Assembly: GCA_017412055.1 (NCBI GenBank)
Contig: JAFQOW010000019.1
Coordinates: 1-36,289 of the forward strand
Length of the DNA stretch: 36,289 bases
DNA from: Lachnospiraceae bacterium
GTDB taxonomy: Bacteria > Bacillota > Clostridia > Lachnospirales > Lachnospiraceae
Reading direction: 5' to 3'
The notes beneath the pieces were generated by a model. The model saw only the letters and a list, made by a program, of their open reading frames with translations. It searched no databases and was not told where the DNA came from. Position numbers and translations under genes: made by a program. Positions 26,563-34,803 of this stretch are shown in pieces (within the stretch, counting starts at the first letter, position 1; every line of letters begins with the position of its first letter).

Positions 26563-27759
26563 ATGCTTAATAAGAAGTCAGTAGATGATATTAATGTAAA
26601 AGGTAAAAGAGTATTAGTTCGTTGTGATTTTAACGTTCCATTGGATGCTGAGTTAAACATTACAGATGAAAATCGTCTTGTAGCAGCTCTTCCAACTCTT
26701 AAGAAGTTAATTAATGATGGTGGAAAGGTTATCCTTTGCTCACATCTTGGTAAGCCAAAGGGAGAGCCAAAGCCAGAATTATCTTTAGCACCAGTTGCTA
26801 AGAGATTATCAGAGCTTCTTGGTCAGGAAGTTAAGTTTGCTGCAGATGCAGAGGTTGTAGGACCAAACGCTAAGGCTGCAGTAGAAGCTATGAATGATGG
26901 CGATGTAATTCTTCTTGAAAATACACGTTATAGAGCAGAAGAGACAAAGAATGGTGAAGTATTCAGCAAGGAATTAGCTTCACTTTGTGATGTATTTGTA
27001 AATGATGCATTCGGTACAGCTCATAGAGCACATTGTTCAAACGTAGGTGTTACAAAGTTCGTAGACACAGCTGTAGTTGGTTACTTAATGCAGAAGGAAA
27101 TCGAGTTCCTTGGCAATGCTGTTAACAATCCTGTAAGACCATTCGTAGCTATTTTAGGTGGTGCTAAGGTTTCATCTAAGATTCCAGTTATCGAAAACTT
27201 ACTTGATAAGGTAGATACACTTATCATCGGTGGTGGTATGGCATATACATTTATGGCTGGCTTAGGTCATCCAGTAGGTAAGTCATTACTTGAGGAAGAT
27301 TATAAGGAATATGCTGTTAATATGCTTAAGAAGGCAGAGGAGAAGGGTGTTAAGATGCTTATCCCAGTTGATAACGTAGTAGCTGATGACTTCTCTAACG
27401 ATGCTAACTTCAAGACAGTTGACCTCGGTGGAATTCCTGATGATATGGAAGGTCTTGATATCGGACCTAAGACAGCAGAGCTTTTTGCTAATGCTATCAA
27501 GGATGCTAAGACAGTTGTTTGGAACGGACCAATGGGTTGTTTCGAAATGCCTAACTTTGCACATGGTACAATCGCAGTAGCTAAGGCTTTATCTGAAATC
27601 GATGCTACAACAATTATCGGTGGTGGTGATTCAGCAGCTGCTGTTAACAACTTAGGTTTCGGCGATAAGATGACACACATCTCAACAGGTGGTGGTGCAT
27701 CCCTTGAGTTCCTTGAAGGTAAGGAGCTTCCAGGTGTAGCAGCAGCCAACGATAAATAA
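26563..27759 (+). CDS. pgk: phosphoglycerate kinase
   Basis: 398 residues, full length. [15 protein letters not shown] at the start, [23 protein letters not shown] and [11 protein letters not shown] are the substrate-side motifs. [23 protein letters not shown] and [10 protein letters not shown] are the nucleotide-side motifs. It makes ATP and 3-phosphoglycerate from 1,3-bisphosphoglycerate. AAAGGAG lies before the ATG. No separate promoter is visible, so it is probably made from the gap transcript through or after the structured spacer. Confidence 0.98.
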   Translation: MLNKKSVDDINVKGKRVLVRCDFNVPLDAELNITDENRLVAALPTLKKLINDGGKVILCSHLGKPKGEPKPELSLAPVAKRLSELLGQEVKFAADAEVVGPNAKAAVEAMNDGDVILLENTRYRAEETKNGEVFSKELASLCDVFVNDAFGTAHRAHCSNVGVTKFVDTAVVGYLMQKEIEFLGNAVNNPVRPFVAILGGAKVSSKIPVIENLLDKVDTLIIGGGMAYTFMAGLGHPVGKSLLEEDYKEYAVNMLKKAEEKGVKMLIPVDNVVADDFSNDANFKTVDLGGIPDDMEGLDIGPKTAELFANAIKDAKTVVWNGPMGCFEMPNFAHGTIAVAKALSEIDATTIIGGGDSAAAVNNLGFGDKMTHISTGGGASLEFLEGKELPGVAAANDK

Positions 27760-27771
27760 TGTGAAGGTAAC

Positions 27772-27899
27772 GAGCCCTTCAAAATGGAATAAAGAATTAG
27801 GAAATAAGCTTGCTTAATTTCCTAAGGATTTATTTCATTTTAGTGGGCGACCGCCCACATTGAGATAGATTTCTGAAAGAAATCTATCGAAGGGGCGAG
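27772..27899 (+). other. multi-branched structured spacer between pgk and tpiA
   Basis: Four stems fill the spacer. S1: AAAATGGAATAAA (27781-27793) with 27829-27841, one G-T pair, enclosing S2: TTAGGAAATAAGC (27797-27809) with 27812-27825, one bulge. S3: GTGGGCG (27843-27849) with CGCCCAC (27852-27858). S4: GATAGATTTCT (27864-27874) with 27878-27888. A CCCTTC/GAAGGG stem (27775-27780 with 27889-27894) closes the group like a multi-arm junction. There is no T tract at its end, so it does not look like a simple terminator. Confidence 0.65.
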
Positions 27900-27939
27900 T
27901 GCTATTATATATAAACAAAAATAATAGGAGAAAATAACA

Positions 27940-28692
27940 ATGGCAAGAAAGAAAATTATTGCTGGTAACTGGAAGATGAATATGACTCCAAGCCAGGCAG
28001 TTGCATTAGTAAATGAGTTAAAGCCTTTAGTGGCAAATGATGAAGTAGATGTAGTATTCTGTGTTCCTGCTATCGATATTATTCCGGCTATGGAAGCTGC
28101 AAAGGGTAGCAATATCTGTATCGGTGCAGAGAATATGTACTTTGAGGAGAGCGGTGCTTACACAGGTGAAATCGCTCCTGGTATGCTTACAGATGTAGGC
28201 GTTAAGTACGTTATCATCGGTCACTCAGAGAGAAGAGAATACTTCGCTGAGACAGATGAGACAGTAAATAAGAAGGTTCTTAAGGCTTTCGAGCATGGTA
28301 TTACACCAATCATCTGCTGTGGTGAGTCTTTAACACAGAGAGAGCAGGGAATCACAATTGACTGGATTCGTCAGCAGATTAAGATTGCATTCCTTAATGT
28401 AACAGCAGATCAGGCTAAGACAGCAGTTATCGCTTACGAGCCAATCTGGGCTATCGGTACAGGTAAGGTTGCTACAACTGAGCAGGCTCAGGAGGTTTGT
28501 GCTGCTATTCGTGAGTGCATCGCAGAGATTTATGATGATGCTACAGCAGCAGAAATTCGTATTCAGTACGGCGGAAGTGTTTCAGCAGCAAGCGCACCAG
28601 AATTATTTGCACAGGCAGATATCGATGGTGGTTTAGTTGGTGGTGCATCACTTAAGCCAGACTTTGGTAAGATTGTTAATTACAATAAATAA
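27940..28692 (+). CDS. tpiA: triosephosphate isomerase
   Basis: 250 residues, full length. Catalytic residues N10 and K12 (AGNWKMN), H95 (IIGHSERRE) and E167 ([12 protein letters not shown]) are present, with the phosphate loop [10 protein letters not shown] and [10 protein letters not shown] at the end. It interconverts dihydroxyacetone phosphate and glyceraldehyde 3-phosphate. AGGAG sits well before the ATG. Third gene of the gap-pgk-tpiA order common in Firmicutes; the usual next gene, phosphoglycerate mutase, is absent here. Confidence 0.98.
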   Translation: MARKKIIAGNWKMNMTPSQAVALVNELKPLVANDEVDVVFCVPAIDIIPAMEAAKGSNICIGAENMYFEESGAYTGEIAPGMLTDVGVKYVIIGHSERREYFAETDETVNKKVLKAFEHGITPIICCGESLTQREQGITIDWIRQQIKIAFLNVTADQAKTAVIAYEPIWAIGTGKVATTEQAQEVCAAIRECIAEIYDDATAAEIRIQYGGSVSAASAPELFAQADIDGGLVGGASLKPDFGKIVNYNK

Positions 28693-28717
28693 TAAAAAAT
28701 AGTATTTTTTTGTCAGG

Positions 28718-28744
28718 CCTCATCCTTGATTATCAAGGATGAGG
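28718..28744 (+). terminator. perfect hairpin after tpiA
   Basis: CCTCATCCTTGA (28718-28729) and its exact complement (28733-28744) around a three-base loop. The tail (TTTGATGC) is short, so it may terminate only partly, allowing the next gene to be read. Confidence 0.55.
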
Positions 28745-28807
28745 TTTGATGCTTAAAATGTGAAATATGGTTATGAAGCTAGCTATAATGGTTTAGTAGG
28801 TGTTTTT

Positions 28808-29155
28808 ATGGAAAAGAAGGATTATTTTGTTATAAGAAATAGTGATGGCGAGGATAAGTGGGATAAACCTATCATAGTCGCTGAAGATATAGATGAGTAT
28901 TATAAACGACTTCCTGACAAGCGATTATTTGATATTCCAAGAGTTGTTCTGGTGGAAGAGGAAGATGCATATGTGCTTATAAAAAATAATTGGAAATATG
29001 ATGATTTGGATATGAAAAAGTGCCGCAATGTAAAGGGACGCCTTTTTGTTGTGGAAGATATAGAGTATTTGAAGGTGGGAGCAAGGGATTATGCCAACAT
29101 AAGAATGGTGACGGAAGAAGATTTGCCAAGTAATATAGTAATAAGGGATATTTAG
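28808..29155 (+). CDS. small hypothetical protein
   Basis: 115 residues from the ATG at 28808, which has TAGGTG five bases upstream. The frame is open from a GTG at 28760, but that lacks a ribosome site. It is a soluble, charged, probably beta-rich protein (MEKKDYFVIRNSDGEDKW, then GRLFVVEDIEYLKVGARDY) with no recognised domain. It follows tpiA and ends at a bidirectional terminator. Confidence 0.55.
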   Translation: MEKKDYFVIRNSDGEDKWDKPIIVAEDIDEYYKRLPDKRLFDIPRVVLVEEEDAYVLIKNNWKYDDLDMKKCRNVKGRLFVVEDIEYLKVGARDYANIRMVTEEDLPSNIVIRDI

Positions 29156-29164
29156 AAAACAGAA

Positions 29165-29189
29165 AAGGTCTGACATTTCGTCAGACCTT
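29165..29189. terminator. bidirectional terminator
   Basis: AAGGTCTGAC (29165-29174) and GTCAGACCTT (29180-29189) are perfect complements around ATTTC. It serves the plus-strand gene ending at 29155 and the minus-strand tRNA-Leu, whose 3' end is seven bases away; on the minus strand TTTT follows. Confidence 0.75.
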
Positions 29190-29195
29190 ATTTAG

Positions 29196-29279
29196 TGCAG
29201 TTGAAGGGACTTGAACCCTCATCCAAGTAATTGGACATGAACCTGAATCATGCGCGTATGCCAATTCCGCCACAACTGC
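29196..29279 (-). tRNA. tRNA-Leu (anticodon CAG)
   Basis: An 84-base cloverleaf on the minus strand: acceptor GCAGTTG/CAACTGC with discriminator A, anticodon loop TTCAGGT between CATGA and TCATG giving CAG, a long class II variable arm, and GGTTCAAGTCC in the T arm. CCA is not encoded. Confidence 0.93.
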
Positions 29280-29303
29280 AAATACTGTAAACCAGCAAAA
29301 ATT

Positions 29304-29332
29304 ATTATATCCAATGCAGCAAATAAAGTCAA
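29304..29332 (-). promoter_or_regulatory. promoter for tRNA-Leu(CAG)
   Basis: On the minus strand TTGACT (29332-29327), 17 bases, TATAAT (29309-29304), 24 bases before the mature 5' end. Confidence 0.75.
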
Positions 29333-29398
29333 TGAAAAAGACAAAAACCAAAATAAATTAAGTCATTAAAATATTTATAAAAAAATTGAAAATAATTG

Positions 29399-29427
29399 TT
29401 GACAATTCAATATACATTTGATATTAT
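29399..29427 (+). promoter_or_regulatory. promoter for tRNA-Leu(AAG)
   Basis: TTGACA at 29399-29404 and TATTAT at 29422-29427, spacer 17, about 43 bases before the tRNA. Confidence 0.75.
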
Positions 29428-29470
29428 ATCCAAGTCGGGTTTGAGAGATAGTTCTTAAATCAGATGGTAT

Positions 29471-29552
29471 GCGGAAATGCTGGAATTGGCAGACAGGCAT
29501 GACTAAGGATCATGTGTCAACAGACGTGAGGGTTCAAGTCCCTTTTTCCGCA
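29471..29552 (+). tRNA. tRNA-Leu (anticodon AAG)
   Basis: 82 bases. Acceptor GCGGAAA/TTTCCGC with discriminator A, anticodon loop CTAAGGA between CATGA and TCATG giving AAG, a long variable arm and GGTTCAAGTCC. CCA is not encoded. It points away from the other tRNA-Leu, and each has its own promoter. Confidence 0.93.
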
Positions 29553-29561
29553 CTTGAAAGT

Positions 29562-29595
29562 AAAGGTTGTCTAGCAGTTAGACGACCTTTTTTGT
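29562..29595 (+). terminator. terminator of tRNA-Leu(AAG)
   Basis: AAAGGTTGTCT pairs with AGACGACCTTT (one G-T pair) around AGCAGTT and is followed by a run of T. Confidence 0.8.
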
Positions 29596-29630
29596 TTACA
29601 CTTTCAGCCTTTTAATATTGTATTATAAAA

Positions 29631-29669
29631 CAAAGCCATAGGTTATCTAAATAATAACTTATGGCTTTG
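29631..29669. terminator. bidirectional hairpin between tRNA-Leu and aroE
   Basis: CAAAGCCATAGGTTAT (29631-29646) pairs with ATAACTTATGGCTTTG (29654-29669) with one G-T pair; on the minus strand it is followed by a T-rich stretch, so it should end the aroE transcript. Confidence 0.65.
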
Positions 29670-29682
29670 TGTGATTTTATGT

Positions 29683-30552
29683 TTATTCTGAGAAATATTT
29701 ATCTTTTATATGTTCCACTGGCATTTCCTTTCCAGTCCATATCTTAAATGCCTCAGCGCCCTGATAGAGAAGCATATATAATCCATTAAATGTATGACAT
29801 CCATTTTCTTTAGCCATTTTTAATAGCTTTGTCTCTCTAGGATTGTAGATTACGTCAGATACAACTAACCCCTCATGGAAGAAGGAAGTATCGTCTATAA
29901 TGCAGTTATCCACCTTTGGAGCCATACCCACAGAAGTTCCGTTTGTTAAAATATAGCTTTCGTCAATACTTTTCTTAAGAGATGTCTTGTCGGCGATATC
30001 GTAAAGGGAAGCCTTACAAGATGTTTTTTCATTGATTGTATCTACAAGCTTTACAGCTCTATCCCAAAACTGGTCCTTTAAGCTGAATACATTTATAGAG
30101 GCAACACCGTCTAAAGCTGCCTGAACGCACACAGCAGTAGCAGCACCACCGGCACCCATAAGAGTCATATTTTTACCAATGATATCATAGCCTGCATCTT
30201 TTACAGCCATCATATAGCCGATTCCGTCAGTGTTGTGTCCTGTTAATATGCCATTGTCATTAACTACGGTGTTTACTGCGCCTATCATAGAAGCGGCAGG
30301 AGAGAGCTTATCAGCAAGTTCACGCATAAGATTTTTATCAGGCATAGTACAGTTAAAGCCGCGAACGCCTAATGCCTTTAGACCGTCTACAGCAGTTTTT
30401 AAAGTGTCAGTACCTACGTCAAAGCATAAATATACGTAGTCAAGACCTAATTGTTTGAAGGCTTCATTATGCATAAGTGGCGATATGCTGTGGGCTACAG
30501 GAGAGCCTAGCAAACCAGTTAGTACTGTATGTCCAGTTATATTGTTGCTCAT
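29683..30552 (-). CDS. aroE: shikimate dehydrogenase
   Basis: 289 residues, the usual size. LLGSPVAHSISPLMHNEAF (14-32) binds shikimate, FNCTMPDK holds the position of the catalytic lysine, NTDGIGYM is the substrate aspartate motif, and GAGGAATAV (about 133-141) is the NADP loop. It reduces 3-dehydroshikimate to shikimate. GAGAGG lies seven bases before the ATG. It is divergent from the plus-strand unit carrying aroD and aroK, each with its own promoter, so the shikimate steps are on two transcripts. Confidence 0.95.
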   Translation of the reverse strand: MSNNITGHTVLTGLLGSPVAHSISPLMHNEAFKQLGLDYVYLCFDVGTDTLKTAVDGLKALGVRGFNCTMPDKNLMRELADKLSPAASMIGAVNTVVNDNGILTGHNTDGIGYMMAVKDAGYDIIGKNMTLMGAGGAATAVCVQAALDGVASINVFSLKDQFWDRAVKLVDTINEKTSCKASLYDIADKTSLKKSIDESYILTNGTSVGMAPKVDNCIIDDTSFFHEGLVVSDVIYNPRETKLLKMAKENGCHTFNGLYMLLYQGAEAFKIWTGKEMPVEHIKDKYFSE

Positions 30553-30623
30553 ATATATACCTCTCTTTTTCTTATAAAATATAAGTATGTATAAATTTCT
30601 ATATGAAATCTTCCTTAAAACTT

Positions 30624-30652
30624 ATAATAAGACAAAATTAAAATCATGTCAA
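30624..30652 (-). promoter_or_regulatory. promoter for aroE
   Basis: On the minus strand TTGACA (30652-30647), 17 bases, TATTAT (30629-30624), about 70 bases before the start codon. Confidence 0.75.
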
Positions 30653-30703
30653 TTATTTATCCATTTAAAGTGATAATACTTTAAGATAAAAGTGATTGGG
30701 TGG

Positions 30704-30732
30704 TTGATAAAATGTATCGTTAGTGTTAAAAT
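30704..30732 (+). promoter_or_regulatory. promoter for the 30760-aroD-aroK unit
   Basis: TTGATA at 30704-30709 and TAAAAT at 30727-30732, spacer 17. The leader is only about 20 bases. Confidence 0.65.
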
Positions 30733-30759
30733 AGTTGTGGGGAAAGATTGGAGAAGCGT

Positions 30760-31506
30760 ATGGGAAATAATGAATTGTTAAGTGAAAAGGAAGCATTAAA
30801 AAAGCTTCTAAAGGAAGAAAAAAACAAAAAAAAGAATAAAAAAGCTAGACGTGATGCATGGACAGCGGTGGCTGTTATTGCATTTATTATGCTGATTTTT
30901 GTAGGCTTGTCTTTTTATAAGAATAGTAATATAGAGATAAAGGAATATTCAGGAAAAAGTCAAGCTAAGCAGCATGAGAAGCAGGAGAATACTAAAAAGG
31001 TTATAGTAGGTCTAGGAGTATTATGTTCAGGAATACTTGTGGTTGCGTTAGTTAATAGAAGTAAAAATAAGCCAACGGAAATTTCTACAAATGAGATGAA
31101 GAAATTAGAAGAGCAAAGACTTAATGATGCAAAAGCGAGAGTGGAAGCGGCTAAGAGAAATCGTCTAGATGAGGAGGCTATGAACATAACACCTAGAGGC
31201 AGAACTAGAAGTGAAAGTGTTAATTCACCTACATATAGTAGGGGCTTAGGGGAAAGAAATCATTTTAATGACTTAGATATGGAAGATAGAGAAGCGTATT
31301 TGGAAAGACGAAAAAAGGAATATCAATATTATATGGATAATGATATGGATGAAGATTTAGATGCTTTTGATGGTATGGAAGATGTAGAGAGCGATGCATA
31401 CATGAATAAAAGATACATGGCTCTTCGAAATAAGAAGTGGATTCGCTTTGAAATAGGTATAGCTGTATTAGCGATTATTTTTACTATTATTATTTTGTTA
31501 CTTTAG
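30760..31506 (+). CDS. membrane protein with three predicted helices
   Basis: 248 residues from the ATG at 30760, with GGAG six bases upstream; an upstream in-frame TTG overlaps that site. A lysine-rich start (KNKKKNKKARR) precedes helix 1 (about 33-53), a short loop and helix 2 (about 80-99). A long charged, helical region (about 100-225, R/E/D-rich with LDMEDREAYLERR) follows, and a C-terminal helix (about 228-248) ends at the stop. Its TAG overlaps the aroD ribosome site, so it is co-transcribed with aroD, but no link to the pathway is evident. Family not recognised. Confidence 0.65.
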   Translation: MGNNELLSEKEALKKLLKEEKNKKKNKKARRDAWTAVAVIAFIMLIFVGLSFYKNSNIEIKEYSGKSQAKQHEKQENTKKVIVGLGVLCSGILVVALVNRSKNKPTEISTNEMKKLEEQRLNDAKARVEAAKRNRLDEEAMNITPRGRTRSESVNSPTYSRGLGERNHFNDLDMEDREAYLERRKKEYQYYMDNDMDEDLDAFDGMEDVESDAYMNKRYMALRNKKWIRFEIGIAVLAIIFTIIILLL

Positions 31507-31520
31507 GAGACTGGTTAATT

Positions 31521-32279
31521 ATGAGTATAACTATAAAAAATGTGATTTTAGGTGATGGGAAGACAAAGATATGTGTTCCTATTATTGGAACAAGTGAACA
31601 AGACATATATAATCAGGCAGAAGAAATCTCTGGTTTAGAGGCCGATATGGTAGAATGGCGTGTTGATTTTTATGAGAATGTAATGGATACGTCTAAGGTG
31701 TTGGCTCTTGCTATGAAATTAGACGAAATCTTAAAGGAAAAGCCTATATTATTTACTTTTAGAACAAAATCTGAAGGTGGAGAGAAAGAGATAAGTGTTG
31801 AAGAATATAAAGCTTTGATTAAAGCGGTTATCAGACAGAATATTGTAGGTGCTGTGGATGTTGAAGTATTTAAGGATGAAAATATTCTTGAAGATATTGC
31901 AGCATTTGCAAAGGATTATGACTTAAAGATTATAGCATCTAACCATGATTTTGATAAAACACCAGATAAGGAAGAGATAAAGAGAAGACTTAAATTGATG
32001 AAAGCTAAGGGAGCGCATGCGTCTAAAATGGCTGTAATGCCAAATAGCACAAAGGATGTGTTGACATTGCTTGAGGCTACTGAGGAGTTACATAGAGAAG
32101 ATAAGAATATGGTGATTATCACAATGTCTATGGGAAAATTGGGACTTATCAGTAGATTAGGTGGTGGTGTATTTGGCTCCGCGATGACTTTTGGTGCTAG
32201 AAATGACCTGGGAGCATCAGCACCAGGACAGATTCAGGTTGGAAAGTTAAAAAATATATTAAATGTTATTGAAAATTAA
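31521..32279 (+). CDS. aroD: type I 3-dehydroquinate dehydratase
   Basis: 252 residues, the class I length. Schiff-base lysine K169 (ASKMAVMP) and catalytic histidine H142 (SNHDF) are present, with EWRVDFY (45-51) and FTFRTKSEGG (79-87) for substrate binding and SMGKLGLISRLGGG near the end. It dehydrates 3-dehydroquinate to 3-dehydroshikimate, the substrate of AroE. GGAG is placed in the last codon of the upstream gene. aroK follows after 55 bases. Confidence 0.95.
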   Translation: MSITIKNVILGDGKTKICVPIIGTSEQDIYNQAEEISGLEADMVEWRVDFYENVMDTSKVLALAMKLDEILKEKPILFTFRTKSEGGEKEISVEEYKALIKAVIRQNIVGAVDVEVFKDENILEDIAAFAKDYDLKIIASNHDFDKTPDKEEIKRRLKLMKAKGAHASKMAVMPNSTKDVLTLLEATEELHREDKNMVIITMSMGKLGLISRLGGGVFGSAMTFGARNDLGASAPGQIQVGKLKNILNVIEN

Positions 32280-32334
32280 TAGATGACAAAATAGAAACTT
32301 ATTTATACTAATAAATGAAGGATGGAAAATAGAG

Positions 32335-32847
32335 ATGAATGGTAATATTATGCTTATAGGCTTTATGGGAGCAGGAAAGACAACTGTATCTAAGGAGCTT
32401 AGTAAGATAACAGGGAGAAATGAGCTTGATATGGACGCTTACATAGTGGAAAAAGAAGGAATGTCCATATCTGATATGTTTGAAAAATATGGGGAGGAAT
32501 ATTTTAGAGCAAAGGAAACTCAAAGTCTTATAGAGATAATGGAGAAAAATGATTTGATTGTCTCATGTGGAGGTGGGGTTGTAGTTAAAGATGAAAATGT
32601 AGAACATATGAAAAATGGCGGTGTTATAGTTCTTTTAACAGCCACACCAGAGACTATATTAGAGAGAGTTAAGAATTCTACTGACAGACCTATTCTTAAT
32701 GGAAATATGAATATTGAATTTATTACAAATCTTATGAATAAAAGAAAAGAAAGATATTTATCTGTGGCGGATGTTATCGTAGCAACTGATAATAAGTCTG
32801 TTTCAGAGATTTGTGACGAAATAATGGATAAAATTTCAAAAAAATAG
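32335..32847 (+). CDS. aroK: shikimate kinase
   Basis: 170 residues. The P-loop G9-F-M-G-A-G-K15-T is at the start, DMDAYIVEKEG gives the metal and shikimate aspartates, FRAKET the substrate arginine, and SCGGGVV the GGG motif. It phosphorylates shikimate with ATP. The ribosome site is weak (GGAAAATAGAG). It completes the three consecutive shikimate steps AroD-AroE-AroK found in this window. The efp promoter starts one base after its stop codon. Confidence 0.94.
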   Translation: MNGNIMLIGFMGAGKTTVSKELSKITGRNELDMDAYIVEKEGMSISDMFEKYGEEYFRAKETQSLIEIMEKNDLIVSCGGGVVVKDENVEHMKNGGVIVLLTATPETILERVKNSTDRPILNGNMNIEFITNLMNKRKERYLSVADVIVATDNKSVSEICDEIMDKISKK

Positions 32848-32876
32848 TTGAAAAAAAGTATGTCCTATTATAGAAT
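32848..32876 (+). promoter_or_regulatory. promoter for efp
   Basis: TTGAAA at 32848-32853 and TAGAAT at 32871-32876, spacer 17, giving a leader of about 60 bases. It would let efp be expressed independently of the aro genes. Confidence 0.6.
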
Positions 32877-32943
32877 AGGTGTAGATTATGCGCAGTAGTC
32901 CTAATAAATAAGGATTTCGCGATAAATTTTAGGAGGAATTATA

Positions 32944-33501
32944 ATGATTACAGCAGGTGATTTTAGAAACGGTATCACAATAGAAATGGATAACAATATC
33001 TACCAGATTATTGAATTCCAGCATGTTAAGCCAGGTAAGGGTGCTGCTTTCGTTAGAACAAAGCTTAAGAGTATCACAGGAAATGGTGTTATCGAAAAGA
33101 GTTTCAGACCAACAGAGAAGTTCCCACAGGCTCGTATCGACAGAAGAGAGATGCAGTACTTATATTCAGATGGTGATTTATTCAACTTCATGGATACAGA
33201 GACATATGAGCAGATCGCGTTAACAGAGGAAGCTGTTGGCGATGCATTAAAGTTTGTTAAAGAGAACGAGATGGTTAAGGTATGTTCACACAATGGTAAT
33301 GTATTTGCTATCGAGCCACCATTATTTGTTGAGCTTGAGGTAACAGAGACAGAGCCAGGTTTCAAGGGCGATACAGCTACAGGTGCTACAAAGCCTTCAA
33401 CAGTAGAGACAGGTGCTACAGTTTATGTACCATTATTCGTAGAGACACACGATGTAATTAAGATTGACACAAGAACAGGTGAATACTTATCCAGGGTGTA
33501 A
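32944..33501 (+). CDS. efp: translation elongation factor P
   Basis: 185 residues, full length with all three beta-barrel domains. The loop [12 protein letters not shown] carries K32 at the position modified in other species; the C-terminal [19 protein letters not shown] and [13 protein letters not shown] are the family signature. EF-P binds the ribosome E site and rescues stalling at proline runs. A perfect TAGGAGGAA precedes the ATG. Its codon use resembles the glycolytic genes, indicating high expression. Confidence 0.97.
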   Translation: MITAGDFRNGITIEMDNNIYQIIEFQHVKPGKGAAFVRTKLKSITGNGVIEKSFRPTEKFPQARIDRREMQYLYSDGDLFNFMDTETYEQIALTEEAVGDALKFVKENEMVKVCSHNGNVFAIEPPLFVELEVTETEPGFKGDTATGATKPSTVETGATVYVPLFVETHDVIKIDTRTGEYLSRV

Positions 33502-33509
33502 GCCATTAT

Positions 33510-33546
33510 GAGCCACGAAGGACAAAAGTCCTTTGTGGCTCTTTTA
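33510..33546 (+). terminator. rho-independent terminator of efp
   Basis: GAGCCACGAAGGAC (33510-33523) pairs with GTCCTTTGTGGCTC (33528-33541) with one G-T pair around AAAA, then TTTTAT. Confidence 0.85.
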
Positions 33547-33551
33547 TCATA

Positions 33552-33580
33552 TTGACTTTTTTTTCACTATAGAGTAATAT
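33552..33580 (+). promoter_or_regulatory. promoter for the DUF5688 gene
   Basis: TTGACT at 33552-33557 and TAATAT at 33575-33580, spacer 17, about 60 bases before the start codon. Confidence 0.6.
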
Positions 33581-33640
33581 TTCTATATCTTATTTTTTTA
33601 TTTTATATTTCAAATAATCCTTTTAAACCCCAAATGATTA

Positions 33641-34588
33641 ATGGAATATTTAGATTTTTGTGACAAGGTGAAGCTAAAGCTTCAGGAAATGGTAGATGAA
33701 GGTGCCACTGTGCGCATTCAAAAGGTGCTTAAGAATAATAATATAGTTAGGTATGCGGCGGTGATTTCAGAAAAAGATAATAATATATCACCGTCTATTT
33801 ATCTTGAAAATTTTTATGGTGATTATATTAATGGTCAGAGTCTATCTAGCGTTTGTAGAGAGATTATACAGGTTCACGAAAAATATAAAGATGGTTTATC
33901 ATTAAATATTGATGAATATTTTGATTATAATTGTGTCAAAGATAAATTATATCTTAAGCTTATTAATCGTAAAAAGAATGAAGAGTTTTTGAAAAATATC
34001 CCTTATAGAGCGGTGTATGATTTGGCGCTTATTGCGTATATTGCATTGGATGAAGCAAATAATGGGCAGGCAACCATAACAGTTACAAACAGGAATTTGG
34101 ATATATGGAAGGTGTCAAAGGAGGAAATGTTTGAAGCAGCATTTTTAAATGCTTCGGAGAATGCGCCACCTAAGTTAGAGAAGATGACATCTCTTATGAG
34201 AAAGCTTCTTAAGGAAAAATGTTTTGATATGGAGATGGATGAAACAGAGGAAGATATTGACAGCGTTATTGATATGATAGAGGAAAATGAAGGCAATGTT
34301 ATGTATGTTTTATCTAATAATAATAGAATTAATGGTGCTTATTGTATGATTTATGAGGAATATTTAAGAAAGTTTGCGGAAAGTATAAATAGTGATTTAT
34401 TTATTTTGCCTAGCAGTATTCATGAAGTGTTGCTTATGCCTATGTCTTGTGGCATTACGAAAAAAGAACTAGAATGTATGGTGAGAAGCATAAATAGTAG
34501 TGATTTAAGTCCAGGGGAAGTGCTTTCTGATAATGTTTATGAATTTTACAGAGAATCTGGTATTTTATGGGAAAATAATGATGAATAA
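33641..34588 (+). CDS. DUF5688-family protein
   Basis: 315 residues. The overall pattern (a short start like MEYLDFCDKVKLKLQEM, VRIQKVLKNN, SPSIYLENFYGDYINGQSL, later VMYVLSNNNRINGAYCMIY and FILPSSIHEVLLMP) matches the DUF5688 proteins that are frequent in Lachnospiraceae and often present in several copies. Function is unknown. No membrane helix is seen. There is no clear ribosome site before the ATG at 33641, yet the protein start fits the family, so translation may be weak or leader-dependent. Its stop codon is one base from the 3' end of a convergent tRNA-Arg. Confidence 0.75.
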   Translation: MEYLDFCDKVKLKLQEMVDEGATVRIQKVLKNNNIVRYAAVISEKDNNISPSIYLENFYGDYINGQSLSSVCREIIQVHEKYKDGLSLNIDEYFDYNCVKDKLYLKLINRKKNEEFLKNIPYRAVYDLALIAYIALDEANNGQATITVTNRNLDIWKVSKEEMFEAAFLNASENAPPKLEKMTSLMRKLLKEKCFDMEMDETEEDIDSVIDMIEENEGNVMYVLSNNNRINGAYCMIYEEYLRKFAESINSDLFILPSSIHEVLLMPMSCGITKKELECMVRSINSSDLSPGEVLSDNVYEFYRESGILWENNDE

Positions 34589-34589
34589 A

Positions 34590-34661
34590 TGCATCTAGCA
34601 GGAATCGAACCTGCATCTCACCCTCCGGAGGGGTGCGTTATATCCATTAGACTATAGATGC
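34590..34661 (-). tRNA. tRNA-Arg (anticodon CCG)
   Basis: 72 bases on the minus strand. Acceptor GCATCTA/TAGATGC with discriminator A, anticodon loop CTCCGGA between CACCC and GGGTG giving CCG (reads CGG), and GGTTCGATTCC in the T arm. CCA is not encoded. CGG is a rare codon in this AT-rich DNA. Confidence 0.93.
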
Positions 34662-34672
34662 ATAGCTTAGAT

Positions 34673-34702
34673 ATTATACACTTTATTTTTGCTTGAACGC
34701 AA
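34673..34702 (-). promoter_or_regulatory. promoter for tRNA-Arg
   Basis: On the minus strand TTGCGT (34702-34697), 18 bases, TATAAT (34678-34673), 12 bases before the mature tRNA. Confidence 0.5.
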
Positions 34703-34709
34703 TAGTTTG

Positions 34710-34738
34710 TTGATTTTTTTGTAATAATTTGATAAAAT
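34710..34738 (+). promoter_or_regulatory. promoter for the gene at 34804
   Basis: TTGATT at 34710-34715 and TAAAAT at 34733-34738, spacer 17. It lies back to back with the tRNA-Arg promoter. Confidence 0.6.
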
Positions 34739-34803
34739 AATGTTGAATTGTTTTATTATCGAGAACTGAAAGAATATTGTTTGACAAGGTTGGGAGAAAA
34801 TCA

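Noticed and set aside
27300-27782. 160-codon open frame antisense to pgk
   Set aside because: It lies wholly against a certain, highly expressed gene whose biased codons leave the opposite strand open; no ribosome site or promoter.
28760-28807. GTG start giving a 131-residue form of the small protein after tpiA
   Set aside because: There is no ribosome site at a usable distance, whereas the ATG at 28808 has TAGGTG just upstream.
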